Shown in pieces: positions 1-6,916 of a DNA stretch of 14,630 nucleotides (position 1 is the stretch's first letter; each line of letters begins with the position of its first letter). The translations under genes were made by a program, and so were the position numbers. Under the pieces are notes generated by a model. The model did no database searches. It was not told the DNA's origin and saw only the letters and a program-made list of their open reading frames with translations. Origin of the DNA: Phycisphaeraceae bacterium (GTDB lineage Bacteria; Planctomycetota; Phycisphaerae; Phycisphaerales; Phycisphaeraceae); NCBI GenBank assembly GCA_020850375.1, contig JADZET010000444.1:1-14630 (forward strand). Direction: 5' to 3'.

Positions 1-816
1 GCCACGACGGTCATCGGCGGTCTGGTGGTGATCGGGCTGCGCGGGGTCGAGTGGGCGCGCTGGGGCGGGCCTCGCATGTTCAACGTGCCTACCGCGCCGA
101 CGACATCGGCCCTGACGTCGAAGTCGGTGCCGGTCCGAACCGCCCCGGCGACCGATCCCGAGGCGGGAGCGGCGGCCTTCGCCCGGACGTGCGCCTCATG
201 CCACGGGAGCAAGGGCCAGGGCGTCGCGGGCGTGGCGCCGGCCCTCAAGCCCAGCGATTTTGTGCATCAATCCAGCGTCAGCCAGCTCACCGCCCTGATC
301 ACTCTCGGACGGCAGCCGAACGACCCCGCCTCAAAGACGGGCAGGATGATGCCCGCCAGGGGGGGAAATCCGTTCCTCAGCGACGCCGACATCGCCAATA
401 TCGTCGATTTCCTGCGATTGGAGTCTGACGCTGACAAGACCGTTGCGGGCGATGCGCAGGAGCCGCCGGCCGCGGCCGACGTGCCACACTGGGTGGTCCC
501 GCCGCCGCCGGCCGGTCCGGCGGGCCTGTCGCCCGCATTTGCTCCGCACCCACCCGTTGAGCCCATGCCGACCGAGGTGCGACTGCTCCAGCCGTCGGTG
601 TCCGAGCGGGCCATGGCCCCCATGGCCGCGGCGCTCAGCGGCACGCATGGGATGTTGGTATTGATCGGTATCGGCCTGATGGCCGCGGTGATGGGGCACG
701 CCTACCTCGATCCCTCGGAGGCTCGGGCGCAAGTCCTGGCTCGATTCAGCCGGCTCTATTGGCTGGGGCTTGTCCTGACCTGGGGAATGATCTTTCCGCT
801 GCTCTACCTCGTGTAA
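1..816 (+). CDS. Membrane-anchored c-type cytochrome (5' partial)
   Basis: The frame is open from the first base, so the true start lies upstream of the window; an internal ATG at 61-90 or GTG at 25 need not be used. The visible N-terminus is the end of a hydrophobic helix, followed by a Pro/Thr/Ala-rich linker. A mono-haem cytochrome c domain follows, with the haem motif CASCH at nt 190-204 and a likely axial Met in GRMMPARGG near nt 346-351. After a second Pro-rich linker (about nt 460-600) there are two C-terminal membrane helices, at about nt 640-708 and 754-813. The haem domain should therefore sit outside the cytoplasmic membrane and act as an electron carrier. The stop lies 12 nt before moaA, which suggests co-transcription with the MoCo genes and a role with a molybdoenzyme. 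The haem motif is clear; the exact complex is unknown. A subunit of another respiratory complex is an alternative. Confidence 0.8.
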   Translation, partial: ATTVIGGLVVIGLRGVEWARWGGPRMFNVPTAPTTSALTSKSVPVRTAPATDPEAGAAAFARTCASCHGSKGQGVAGVAPALKPSDFVHQSSVSQLTALITLGRQPNDPASKTGRMMPARGGNPFLSDADIANIVDFLRLESDADKTVAGDAQEPPAAADVPHWVVPPPPAGPAGLSPAFAPHPPVEPMPTEVRLLQPSVSERAMAPMAAALSGTHGMLVLIGIGLMAAVMGHAYLDPSEARAQVLARFSRLYWLGLVLTWGMIFPLLYLV

Positions 817-828
817 CGGCCGTCCGCT

Positions 829-1884
829 ATGCCGCGACAGACGTCCATCCTCGACCACGCAACGCCGCGCCAGACGGCGTCCCCGTTCCGCACGAACGGT
901 ATGCATCAGACCCCGTTGCTGGATCGCTGCCAGCGACGCATCACCTACCTGCGGCTCTCGCTGACCGAGGCCTGTGCGATGCGCTGCGTCTACTGCCGAC
1001 CGCGTCGGCACGGCGTCGCGGCGGATCGTCCGATGCTCAACGTGCATGAGATCGGTCGACTGGTCGAACACCTGGCGGCATGTCACGGCCTGCGCAAAGT
1101 CCGCCTGACCGGCGGCGACCCGACCAGCCGGCCCGATCTGACGGCGATCATCGAGCGCCTCGCCTCCGTGCCGGGGATCGAGGACCTGGCCATGACCACG
1201 CACGGCCTGACGCTGGCCGGCCACGCGGCCGAGTATGCCCGCGCGGGGCTGCGGCGAGTCAACGTGTCGCTCGACACACTGGATCCAGATCGGTTCGAGA
1301 AGATGACCGGCGTGGACGGCTTGACCAAGGTGCTTGCGGGCCTGGACGCCGCGGAGTCCGCGAGGCTGGGCCCGATCCGGATCAACACCGTGGTTGTGCG
1401 CGGTCAGAACGACGGCGACCTGGTCGATCTGGTGCGCTGGTCCGCCCGTCGCTGCTGGGACATCCGCTTCATCGAACTGATGCCCATGGGGCCGCTGGCG
1501 GCTCAGTGGTCCGAGCGCTACGTGCCCGAGGCGGAAATGCGTCGCCGCCTCGACTCGGTCGTCAGACGTTGGGAGCCGATCGATCAAGGTCATGACGCCG
1601 CCCGGCGGTACCGCGTGACGCTCGAGGACGGTTCGACGACGACGCTGGGCTTCATCACCCCTATGAGCTGTAACTTCTGCGCCGCGTGCAATCGCATCCG
1701 CATCGCCGGCGACGGCACGCTTTACCCCTGCCTGATGGATCGCCCCGGCCCGAGCCTGCTGCCCGCTCTGCGTCCGTGCTTCGACGCGCGGGCGCTGGAT
1801 CGGCTGCTTGAGGAAGGGCTCGCGAAGAAGCAACCCGAACACCCCGCCCAGGGCCACGCCATGATGGTCCAGCTAGGAGGTTGA
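829..1884 (+). CDS. moaA: GTP 3',8-cyclase MoaA (radical SAM)
   Basis: MoaA rearranges GTP to 3',8-cyclo-GTP, the first step of MoCo synthesis. The N-terminal radical-SAM cluster motif is CAMRCVYC (C49, C53, C56). The C-terminal cluster motif is C284-x2-C287-x13-C301, within FCAACNRIRI, which also carries the two Arg that bind GTP in the family. The protein ends in Gly-Gly, as MoaA does. FIELMPMG is another family motif. Two sites differ from consensus: the usual GGE of radical SAM enzymes is GGD (D97), and TTNG is TTHG. The start is uncertain. ATG 829 is 12 nt after the cytochrome stop but has no clear ribosome site. ATG 901 would give 327 aa, with the first cluster Cys at residue 25, close to E. 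coli MoaA (329 aa, C24). The gene ends inside a strong AGGAGG site that serves the next gene. Confidence 0.93.
   Translation: MPRQTSILDHATPRQTASPFRTNGMHQTPLLDRCQRRITYLRLSLTEACAMRCVYCRPRRHGVAADRPMLNVHEIGRLVEHLAACHGLRKVRLTGGDPTSRPDLTAIIERLASVPGIEDLAMTTHGLTLAGHAAEYARAGLRRVNVSLDTLDPDRFEKMTGVDGLTKVLAGLDAAESARLGPIRINTVVVRGQNDGDLVDLVRWSARRCWDIRFIELMPMGPLAAQWSERYVPEAEMRRRLDSVVRRWEPIDQGHDAARRYRVTLEDGSTTTLGFITPMSCNFCAACNRIRIAGDGTLYPCLMDRPGPSLLPALRPCFDARALDRLLEEGLAKKQPEHPAQGHAMMVQLGG
1875..1880 (+). promoter_or_regulatory. Shine-Dalgarno site of the CMD-like gene
   Basis: AGGAGG lies 6 nt before ATG 1887 and overlaps the last codons of moaA. It favours ATG 1887 over the in-frame TTG at 1881, which would directly abut the site. 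Confidence 0.75.
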
Positions 1885-1886
1885 CC

Positions 1887-2264
1887 ATGCCCCGACACGC
1901 CGAACCCGCATCACCCGCCGGCCGGCCCGGCAAACTGCCCGGACCGTTCAGGGCGTTCGTCGAGAAATTCCCACTCCTGGGTCAGGCACACGAGTCGGTG
2001 GCCCGGGCCGTCGAGGCCGCTGGGCCGCTGGACCGTAAGACACTCGAACTGGTCAAGATCGGCATCTGCTTGGGCGCGGGGCTGGAATCCGCCCTGCGGT
2101 CGCACGTCCGCCGGGCGGCGAAGGCGGGAGCCGATATCGCCGAGGTCGAGCAGGCAATCCTGCTGGGGATGAACACCTGCGGCCTGCCCCGCACCGTCGC
2201 CGCCTGGACCTGGGCCCATCAGCAGTTCGATCGTGACCGGGATGAATCCGAGGAAGCGCCATGA
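1887..2264 (+). CDS. Carboxymuconolactone decarboxylase/AhpD-like protein
   Basis: This 125-aa protein resembles the CMD/AhpD superfamily of small all-helical proteins. The core runs from LDRKTLELVKIG through ALRSHVRRAAKAGAD and VEQAILLGMNTCGLP to the end. The His of SHVRRA is where CMD proteins have theirs. The CxxC pair of peroxidase-type AhpD proteins is missing: the equivalent stretch reads GAGLESALRSH. A thiol-peroxidase role is therefore unlikely, and the protein is closer to the cysteine-free PcaC type. The only Cys visible are in GICLG and NTCGLP. It sits between moaA and moaD, starts 2 nt after the moaA stop and shares an ATGA overlap with moaD, so it is a fixed part of this operon. 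Its biochemical role here is unknown. The start is set by the AGGAGG at 1875. Confidence 0.8.
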   Translation: MPRHAEPASPAGRPGKLPGPFRAFVEKFPLLGQAHESVARAVEAAGPLDRKTLELVKIGICLGAGLESALRSHVRRAAKAGADIAEVEQAILLGMNTCGLPRTVAAWTWAHQQFDRDRDESEEAP

Positions 2265-2512
2265 CGCTTGACGTCCAACTCTTCGGTCCGCTGGCCGAGG
2301 CCGCCTCGGGGCGCGTCCTGCGCCTCGACCTGTCCGGCGTCGCCACCATTAACGCCGCACGGGTGATGGCACGTATCGCCGAAGTCCATCCCCGGCTGCG
2401 GCCCATGCTCGCCGGCGCCAGGCTGGCGGTGAACTGCCAGTATGCCGGCCCCGAGGACCCGATCCTGGAATCGGATCAACTGGCGTTGATCGCCATGGTC
2501 GGTGGCGGATGA
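2261..2512 (+). CDS. moaD: Molybdopterin synthase small subunit MoaD
   Basis: This 83-aa protein has the length and shape of ubiquitin-like MoaD and ends in Gly-Gly-Gly, so it has the C-terminal Gly-Gly that is adenylylated and turned into a thiocarboxylate. It donates sulfur to cPMP in the MoaD-MoaE complex. The N-terminus has the expected beta-strand pattern (TLDVQLFGPLAEAAS), and the C-terminal part DQLALIAMVGGG matches the family tail. It overlaps the CMD-like stop by ATGA, with GAGGA a few bases before the ATG, and overlaps moaE in the same way. Identification rests on the tail, the size and the position directly before moaE. No MoeB-type activating enzyme is present in the window. Confidence 0.88.
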   Translation: MTLDVQLFGPLAEAASGRVLRLDLSGVATINAARVMARIAEVHPRLRPMLAGARLAVNCQYAGPEDPILESDQLALIAMVGGG

Positions 2513-2913
2513 ACATTCACGTCTCCATCACGGACGGTTCCCTGCCTCCGTCGTCCGCGCGACGCGATTATGACGCCGGCGCTGTGCTCTACTTCGAGGG
2601 CGTGGTCCGGCCTACGGAGGACGGTCAGCCCCTCGAGGCCCTCGATTACGAGGTCTACGAACCGATGGCCCGGCGAACGCTCGCGCAGTTGGCCGAGCAG
2701 GCCGGTCAGCGGTTCAAGCTGCTGTCCGTGGAGGTCGAGCACAGCCGGGGCAAGGTGTCGGCCGGGGCATGTTCGTTCCGCCTGTGCGTCGCGTCGTCGC
2801 ATCGGGCCGAGGCGATCGAAGCCACGGCCTGGTTCATCGACCGCATGAAGCAAGACGTGCCGATCTGGAAACGACCGATTCGTGCCGTCGCGCGGGAGGT
2901 TGCATCACCATGA
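2509..2913 (+). CDS. moaE: Molybdopterin synthase catalytic subunit MoaE
   Basis: MoaE (134 aa) transfers sulfur from MoaD thiocarboxylate to cPMP, giving molybdopterin. The N-terminal half has AGAVLYFEGVVRP and LDYEVYEPMA, matching the family pattern of a G-x-V-R segment followed by L-x-Y-E-x-Y. The central VEHSRGKVSAG is the equivalent of the conserved VxHRxG-x-x-x-x-G region. The C-terminal MKQDVPIWKR carries K114 and K121, with the same 7-residue spacing as catalytic K119 and K126 of E. coli MoaE. The gene overlaps moaD and moeA by ATGA, so the whole set is probably translated in a coupled manner. E. coli MoaE is about 150 aa, so this is a slightly short but complete version. Confidence 0.93.
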   Translation: MNIHVSITDGSLPPSSARRDYDAGAVLYFEGVVRPTEDGQPLEALDYEVYEPMARRTLAQLAEQAGQRFKLLSVEVEHSRGKVSAGACSFRLCVASSHRAEAIEATAWFIDRMKQDVPIWKRPIRAVAREVASP

Positions 2914-4136
2914 GCACCGCGGCCCATCGACCACCCGCAGCCTCTTTGATGCACCACGACACCGCGACGGCCGCGCTGTGCGAACTCGTCACGCCCGTCC
3001 CGAGGCAGTCCGTGGCGTGCTCCCAGGCCGCCGGCCTTGTCCTGGCCGAGCCGATCCTGCTGGACCGTCCCAGCCCGGCATGCGACGTGAGCGCCATGGA
3101 TGGCTACGCGGTGCATATGGCGGATCTGACGCTCCAGGTTCTGCCGGTTCACGGCGAGGTCGAGCCCGGCGTGCCCGCCGAGGCCATGCGGCCGGGGGCG
3201 GCCGTCCGCGTCTTTACGGGGGCCATGATCCCCGCCCAGACCCAGGCGGTCATTCCCCGGGAAGAAGTGATCGAACTCGATGGCGCAATCCGCCTGCCGC
3301 CCGGGCAGGAAGTGCGCACCGGCCAGCACATCCGCCGGCGGGGCGAGAACGGTCTTGCCGGACGGGTGGTGATCGAGGCGGGCCGAGTCCTGGCCTCGCC
3401 GATGCTCGCGGCCGTCGCTTCCTGCGGGCGGGCGAGCATCCGTGTTCACCGTCCCCTGCGTGTCGGCATCCTGGTCACCGGTGGGGAGGTTTTGGACGTG
3501 CACGCCACGCCCGAACCCTGGCAACTGCGCGACGGCAACGGTCCGGCGCTTGCGGGGCTGTTAACCGGCCCGGTCTGGTTGGCGCCGCTGCCTCCGCGCC
3601 ACGTTCCTGACGAACCCGCAGCCATCACCCAAGCCGTCACCGAACTGCTCGAACAGTGTGATGCCCTGCTGCTGACCGGCGGTGTCTCGGCCGGCGATCA
3701 CGATCACGTCCCGGCAGTGCTCCGCGAGCTGGGGCTGAGGATCGTCTTCCACCGCCTGGCGATCCGCCCAGGCAAGCCCATGCTCGGAGCGGTCGATGCC
3801 GTTGGGCGGCCGGTTCTCGCACTGCCGGGCAACCCCGTGTCCGTCATGGTCACGGCAAGACGATTGGCCATGGCGGCCCTGCGCCGCAGGGCAGGGCTGG
3901 CTCGGACGCAGCCGATGGCGGAGATTGTCGAGGTTGCCGATGACTCGCCCGCGCCTGCGAAGCTCACCTGGTTTCCTCTCATCAGGTTCACGGCCCCGGG
4001 TCGGGCGTGCCTGGCGGCAGGCATGGGGTCGGGCGACTGGGTCTCCGCCGCCGCAAGCGAAGGGTTCATCGAAGTTCCGCCCAGCGAGCCGGCCCGCGGA
4101 TCAAGACGCCTGTACCGATGGACCCTTTGCGAATGA
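2910..4136 (+). CDS. moeA: Molybdopterin molybdenumtransferase MoeA
   Basis: MoeA inserts molybdate into adenylylated molybdopterin. From ATG 2910 the protein is 408 aa, against 411 in E. coli. Motifs in order are ACDVSAMDGYAV (Asp64 in SAMDGYA), VTGGEVLD then RDGNGPAL, LLTGGVSAGDHDHV (257-263 for GGVSAGD), RPGKPMLG (K289) and LPGNPVSVMV (306-312). These cover the MoeA/MPT-binding core. The C-terminal beta domain ends at YRWTLCE. The frame is open further upstream, to 2769, but the ATG that overlaps the moaE stop, with GGAGG ten bases before it, is the better start. The N-terminus (about 20 residues before CELVTPV) is a short divergent extension. Confidence 0.95.
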   Translation: MSTAAHRPPAASLMHHDTATAALCELVTPVPRQSVACSQAAGLVLAEPILLDRPSPACDVSAMDGYAVHMADLTLQVLPVHGEVEPGVPAEAMRPGAAVRVFTGAMIPAQTQAVIPREEVIELDGAIRLPPGQEVRTGQHIRRRGENGLAGRVVIEAGRVLASPMLAAVASCGRASIRVHRPLRVGILVTGGEVLDVHATPEPWQLRDGNGPALAGLLTGPVWLAPLPPRHVPDEPAAITQAVTELLEQCDALLLTGGVSAGDHDHVPAVLRELGLRIVFHRLAIRPGKPMLGAVDAVGRPVLALPGNPVSVMVTARRLAMAALRRRAGLARTQPMAEIVEVADDSPAPAKLTWFPLIRFTAPGRACLAAGMGSGDWVSAAASEGFIEVPPSEPARGSRRLYRWTLCE

Positions 4137-4147
4137 GGATGCTGCTC

Positions 4148-4636
4148 ATGCCCAAGGCGGATCTGACCCATCTCGACGCTCACGGCGCCGCCCGCATGGT
4201 TCACGTCGGAGGCAAGCCCATCACATCTAGGCGAGCCGTCGCCGTGGGCTTCGTACGCTGCAGCGCCGAACTGGTCGCCCGCCTCCGCCAGGACGGCATT
4301 GGCAAGGGCGACATGCTCCAGGTCGCGCGTCTCGCGGGCATCCAGGCCGCCAAACGCACCGATGAACTGATCCCGCTCTGCCACACGTTGCCGATGGACG
4401 GCGTGCGCGTGGACCTGGCCGTGGAAGACGCTGGCGTGAGCATCCGAGCCGAGGCCCGCGCCGCCTGGAAGACGGGCGTGGAGATGGAGGCCCTGACCGC
4501 CGTGGCCGTCGCCGCCCTGACGGTCATCGACATGGGCAAGGCCGTGGATAAAGGCATGGTGATCGAGGGCGTGCGTGTGGTCGAAAAATCCGGGGGCAGG
4601 AGCGGGACCTACCGGGCGGAAGGGGAGCGGCAATGA
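4148..4636 (+). CDS. moaC: Cyclic pyranopterin monophosphate synthase MoaC
   Basis: MoaC turns 3',8-cyclo-GTP into cPMP, acting right after MoaA. From ATG 4148 the protein is 162 aa (161 in E. coli) and starts like MoaC: LTHLDAHGAARMVHVGGK. Conserved blocks are GKGDMLQVARLAGIQAAKRT (K53), DELIPLCHTLPMD (C78, H79) and DMGKAVDKGMVI, where D128 and K131 have the same numbers as the catalytic residues of E. coli MoaC. Two in-frame ATGs lie just upstream, at 4133 (ATGA overlap with moeA) and 4139. They would add at most five residues. 4148 fits the family N-terminus and has GAGGA eight bases before it. The gene is joined to the next by ATGA. Confidence 0.94.
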   Translation: MPKADLTHLDAHGAARMVHVGGKPITSRRAVAVGFVRCSAELVARLRQDGIGKGDMLQVARLAGIQAAKRTDELIPLCHTLPMDGVRVDLAVEDAGVSIRAEARAAWKTGVEMEALTAVAVAALTVIDMGKAVDKGMVIEGVRVVEKSGGRSGTYRAEGERQ

Positions 4637-5187
4637 CAAGCTGTCCTCGCGTGGCCGTGCTGACGCTCAGCGACCGCTGCTCACGGGGCGAATCGGTGGA
4701 TACCTCCGGGCCGGCGTTGGCCGAAACGCTTCGACAACGTCTCGGCGCGGAAATGGTGCGGCATGACTGCCTGCCGGATGATCGGGCGCTGATCGCCAAG
4801 ACGCTGCGCGGCTGGGCGGATGACCCCGCGGCGCCGGACCTGATCCTGACCACCGGAGGCACGGGCCTGGCCCCTCGTGACGTTACGCCCGAGGCCACGC
4901 TCGAGGTGCTCGAACGCCGGCACAGCGGGCTGATGGAGCTGATTCGGCGGCGTTGTTACGAGAAGACGCCTCGGGCGTACTTGTCGCGCGGAGAGGCGGG
5001 CGTACGCGGGCGCACCCTGATCATCAACCTGCCCGGCTCACGGCGCGGGGCGGTCGAATCACTCGAGGCTCTGCTGGACATCCTGCCGCACGCCATCGAG
5101 ACCTTGCGCGGCGAGGTCCAGGATGACGGCCGGCCCGAGGCGGTCGCCGTGACGGGCAAGGTCGTGCGACACGAGGAGGGGCGATGA
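4633..5187 (+). CDS. mog: MogA/MoaB-type molybdopterin adenylyltransferase
   Basis: This 184-aa protein belongs to the MogA/MoaB family, which adenylylates molybdopterin to prepare it for MoeA. Family motifs are VAVLTLSDRCSRG at the N-terminus, LTTGGTG (73-78) followed by APRDVTPEAT (D83 matches the conserved Asp), YLSRGEAGVRG, and INLPGS (132-136). These are the MPT-binding loops. Separating MogA from MoaB by eye is not safe; the RxDVTPEAT and LSRGEAGVRG segments lean toward MogA. It overlaps moaC by ATGA, with AGGGGAG just upstream as ribosome site, and overlaps the permease gene by 4 nt. The C-terminus runs about 20 residues past the conserved fold (EVQDDGRPEAVAVTG and following). Confidence 0.9.
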   Translation: MTSCPRVAVLTLSDRCSRGESVDTSGPALAETLRQRLGAEMVRHDCLPDDRALIAKTLRGWADDPAAPDLILTTGGTGLAPRDVTPEATLEVLERRHSGLMELIRRRCYEKTPRAYLSRGEAGVRGRTLIINLPGSRRGAVESLEALLDILPHAIETLRGEVQDDGRPEAVAVTGKVVRHEEGR

Positions 5188-5924
5188 TGGCCTCGGTGGG
5201 ACTCGTCTTGGCGGTGTTTGTCGTGGCCGGCCTCTACGCAAGCGTGGGGCACGGCGGCGCATCGGGCTATCTTGCGCTGCTGGCGCTGGCGGGCCAGCCG
5301 CCGGCGACGATCCGGCCCACGGCCCTGCTGCTGAACGTGCTGGTCTCCACCATCGCCCTGTTCCGCTTCGCGGGTCAGGGGCATTTCCGCTGGTCGATCC
5401 TCGTCCCCTTCGCCGCCACGGCCGTGCCCTGCGCGTTCCTGGCCGGGTGGTGGTGGTCGCTCGACCCGCGGTACTACCGGGCGATGCTGGCCCTTGTCTT
5501 GGTCTACGCGGCCTGGCGGTTGGTCCTCGTCAACGCCGCGCCCTCGGAGCCGATCCGGGCGATTCCTTGGCGATGGGCATTGCCGCTGGGTGCGGCCATC
5601 GGCTTGGTCTCGGGGCTCATCGGCGTCGGCGGGGGCATCTTCCTCAGCCCGCTGCTGATCATCTTCAACTGGGCCACGCCGCGTCAGACCGCGGCCGTCT
5701 CCGCGGCGTTCATCCTGCTCAGTTCCGTCGCCGGTCTGGCGGGGCTGCTGCTTCAGCCCGGCCCGCTGGGGATCGAGCCCGGCCCCTTCGCCGCCCTCGC
5801 TGTCGCAGCGGTCCTTGGCGGGTTGACCGGCTCGACCCTGGGGGCGTCCCGCTTCGACGCGATCCTTCTACGCCGCGTGCTGGCCGCGGTCCTGGTGGTA
5901 GCGGTGCTCAAGATGTTGGTCTAG
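5184..5924 (+). CDS. TauE/SafE (TSUP) family membrane permease
   Basis: This 246-aa protein is almost entirely hydrophobic, with about eight membrane segments in two halves. The first half has the pattern YASVGHGGASGYLALLALAG and the second has LIGVGGGIFLSPLLI followed by QTAAVSAAFILLSSVAG. This duplicated G-rich pattern is typical of the TauE/SafE (DUF81, TSUP) family, whose members move small anions or organosulfur compounds such as sulfite or sulfoacetate. The substrate cannot be read from the sequence. It sits between the mogA-like gene and mobA, so a link to molybdate, sulfite or the substrate or product of the local molybdoenzyme is plausible but unproven. It overlaps the previous gene by 4 nt. 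A second ATG at 5187 has a better distance (7 nt) from the GAGGAGG site. Confidence 0.85.
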   Translation: MMASVGLVLAVFVVAGLYASVGHGGASGYLALLALAGQPPATIRPTALLLNVLVSTIALFRFAGQGHFRWSILVPFAATAVPCAFLAGWWWSLDPRYYRAMLALVLVYAAWRLVLVNAAPSEPIRAIPWRWALPLGAAIGLVSGLIGVGGGIFLSPLLIIFNWATPRQTAAVSAAFILLSSVAGLAGLLLQPGPLGIEPGPFAALAVAAVLGGLTGSTLGASRFDAILLRRVLAAVLVVAVLKMLV

Positions 5925-5956
5925 CCGCGCAAGCCCGACGCCCAGCGCGACCCGCG

Positions 5957-5962
5957 AAAGGA
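5957..5962 (+). promoter_or_regulatory. Shine-Dalgarno site of mobA
   Basis: AAAGGA lies 5 nt before ATG 5968 in the 43-nt gap after the permease. It supports that start as the first codon of mobA. Confidence 0.6.
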
Positions 5963-5967
5963 CGGGC

Positions 5968-6567
5968 ATGAACCTCCGACAGATTCCCGCCTACATCCTC
6001 GCCGGCGGACGAAGCTCTCGCTTCGGCAGTGACAAGGCCCGGGCCTTGTTTCAGGGGCAACCTCTGATCGCACGCCAGGCGACTCTGTTGTTGTCCCAGG
6101 TCGATCGCGTGATCGTCGTGGCACGCCTGGCCGGCCAGTATCAGGATCTGGGCCTGACTACCGTGGCTGATCTTCAGCCCGACCAGGGCCCGGTCGGCGG
6201 TCTGCGGACGGCGCTGCGGCATCGCGGCCAAGAGAGGGGCGAGGGCTGGATGGTGTTGACCTGTTGCGACCTGGTCATCCTCCGACCCGCGTGGCTGACG
6301 GCCTTGTGCGACGGGGCTCAGGATCGCCCGGGCCTCGACGCCATTGTATTCCGTGACCAGCGATGGCAACCGTTTCCCGGCCTCTACCACACCCGGCTGC
6401 TCGAGCGAGCCGACGTCCGGTGTTGCTCCTCTCTCCAACACGCGCTGGGCGCAGCCCATGTCCATCCCCTGGCCATCCCGTCGGACTGGCCCGCGAGCCC
6501 GCAGGCGAACACCCGCGAGGCTCTTGGGCGAATGGAGTCTGATGCCGAGCTGCAACGAGGCGTCTAG
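5968..6567 (+). CDS. mobA: Molybdenum cofactor guanylyltransferase MobA
   Basis: MobA transfers GMP from GTP to Mo-molybdopterin, making the guanine dinucleotide form used by DMSO-reductase-type enzymes. The 199-aa protein opens with the nucleotide-binding signature YILAGGRSSRFGSDKA (L11 to A24), and D101 in TCCDL matches the metal-binding Asp101 of E. coli MobA. VADLQPDQGPVGGLRTAL is the D-x-x-x-x-x-GP-x-GG-x-x-x-AL motif of the family. The Asp is followed by LVIL rather than the more usual MPFL. The gene is the last of the operon, separated by 43 nt from the permease, with its own ribosome site. The presence of mobA shows the cell needs MGD-type cofactor, which fits the cytochrome upstream. 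Confidence 0.92.
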   Translation: MNLRQIPAYILAGGRSSRFGSDKARALFQGQPLIARQATLLLSQVDRVIVVARLAGQYQDLGLTTVADLQPDQGPVGGLRTALRHRGQERGEGWMVLTCCDLVILRPAWLTALCDGAQDRPGLDAIVFRDQRWQPFPGLYHTRLLERADVRCCSSLQHALGAAHVHPLAIPSDWPASPQANTREALGRMESDAELQRGV

Positions 6568-6663
6568 AGCATTCCCAATCCGCCAAAGAGACGTTCGGCT
6601 GAAAGCCGCCCGTTCCGGCCGTGAAATGCGACATTAGGAAGTCTCTGCGGGAGCGCAATTAAG

Positions 6664-6746
6664 CCAAAAGCCCCGCGTTCGCGGGGCTTTGTGGATCGAT
6701 ACGGCTCGCTCGCCGGATCTAGACTTGCCTGAAAGCGGTGTGCGAT
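6664..6746 (+). repeat. Imperfect direct repeat, left copy
   Basis: This copy aligns with 14127-14208 in the same orientation. The core GGGGCTTTGTGGATCGATACGG (6683-6704) differs from the right copy at 2 of 22 positions. Over 6664-6704 the two copies align without gaps, and the hairpin of the terminator occupies the left half. After a poorer stretch of about 25 nt, similarity resumes at CTGAA and TGTGCGAT (to about 6746). The copies flank the whole efflux operon. Confidence 0.6.
6667..6690. terminator. Bidirectional intrinsic terminator
   Basis: A perfect 10-bp stem: AAAGCCCCGC (6667-6676), loop GTTC, then GCGGGGCTTT (6681-6690). On the minus strand the stem is followed by a TTTT-rich tail; on the plus strand the T tail is short (CTTTG). 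It lies about 100 nt after mobA and about 230 nt beyond the stop of the last efflux gene, so it can end transcription from both sides. Confidence 0.85.
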
Positions 6747-6916
6747 CAGGGATACATCAATTCGTCTCTCAAACGGGGTTGTTGGTGGCAGATGTGTCAG
6801 ACGCCAAGCTTAGATGGGAATCTGCAAGTCTTTTGTTTGCGGCTCGTTACATCCATGTAGGAGAAAGTGCCCTGACATGGCAGGGTTGCTGATCGCCGAA
6901 CGGCTGTACCGGAAGA

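Larger units (their letters stand above)
6568..6916. other. Intergenic region between converging operons
   Basis: This 349-nt stretch separates mobA from the last efflux gene. It contains the hairpin terminator at 6667-6690 and the left copy of the imperfect repeat at 6664-6746. From about 6750 to 6916 I see no further structure. It is less GC-rich than the genes. A 67-codon open frame at 6689-6892 has no recognisable feature and is not called. No tRNA or small-RNA signature was recognised. Confidence 0.7.

Noticed and set aside
331..1857. 508-codon open frame on the minus strand opposite the cytochrome and moaA
   Set aside because: It spans two real plus-strand genes, is Arg/His/Gln-rich with no motif, and is a shadow of GC-rich coding sequence.
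6689..6892. 67-codon plus-strand frame after the terminator
   Set aside because: It starts inside the terminator and repeat, has no ribosome site and no recognisable protein features.
6568..6916. Possible CRISPR, tRNA or insertion-sequence remnant in the intergenic region
   Set aside because: No tandem spaced repeats, no cloverleaf pattern, no transposase fragment and no terminal inverted repeats could be seen.
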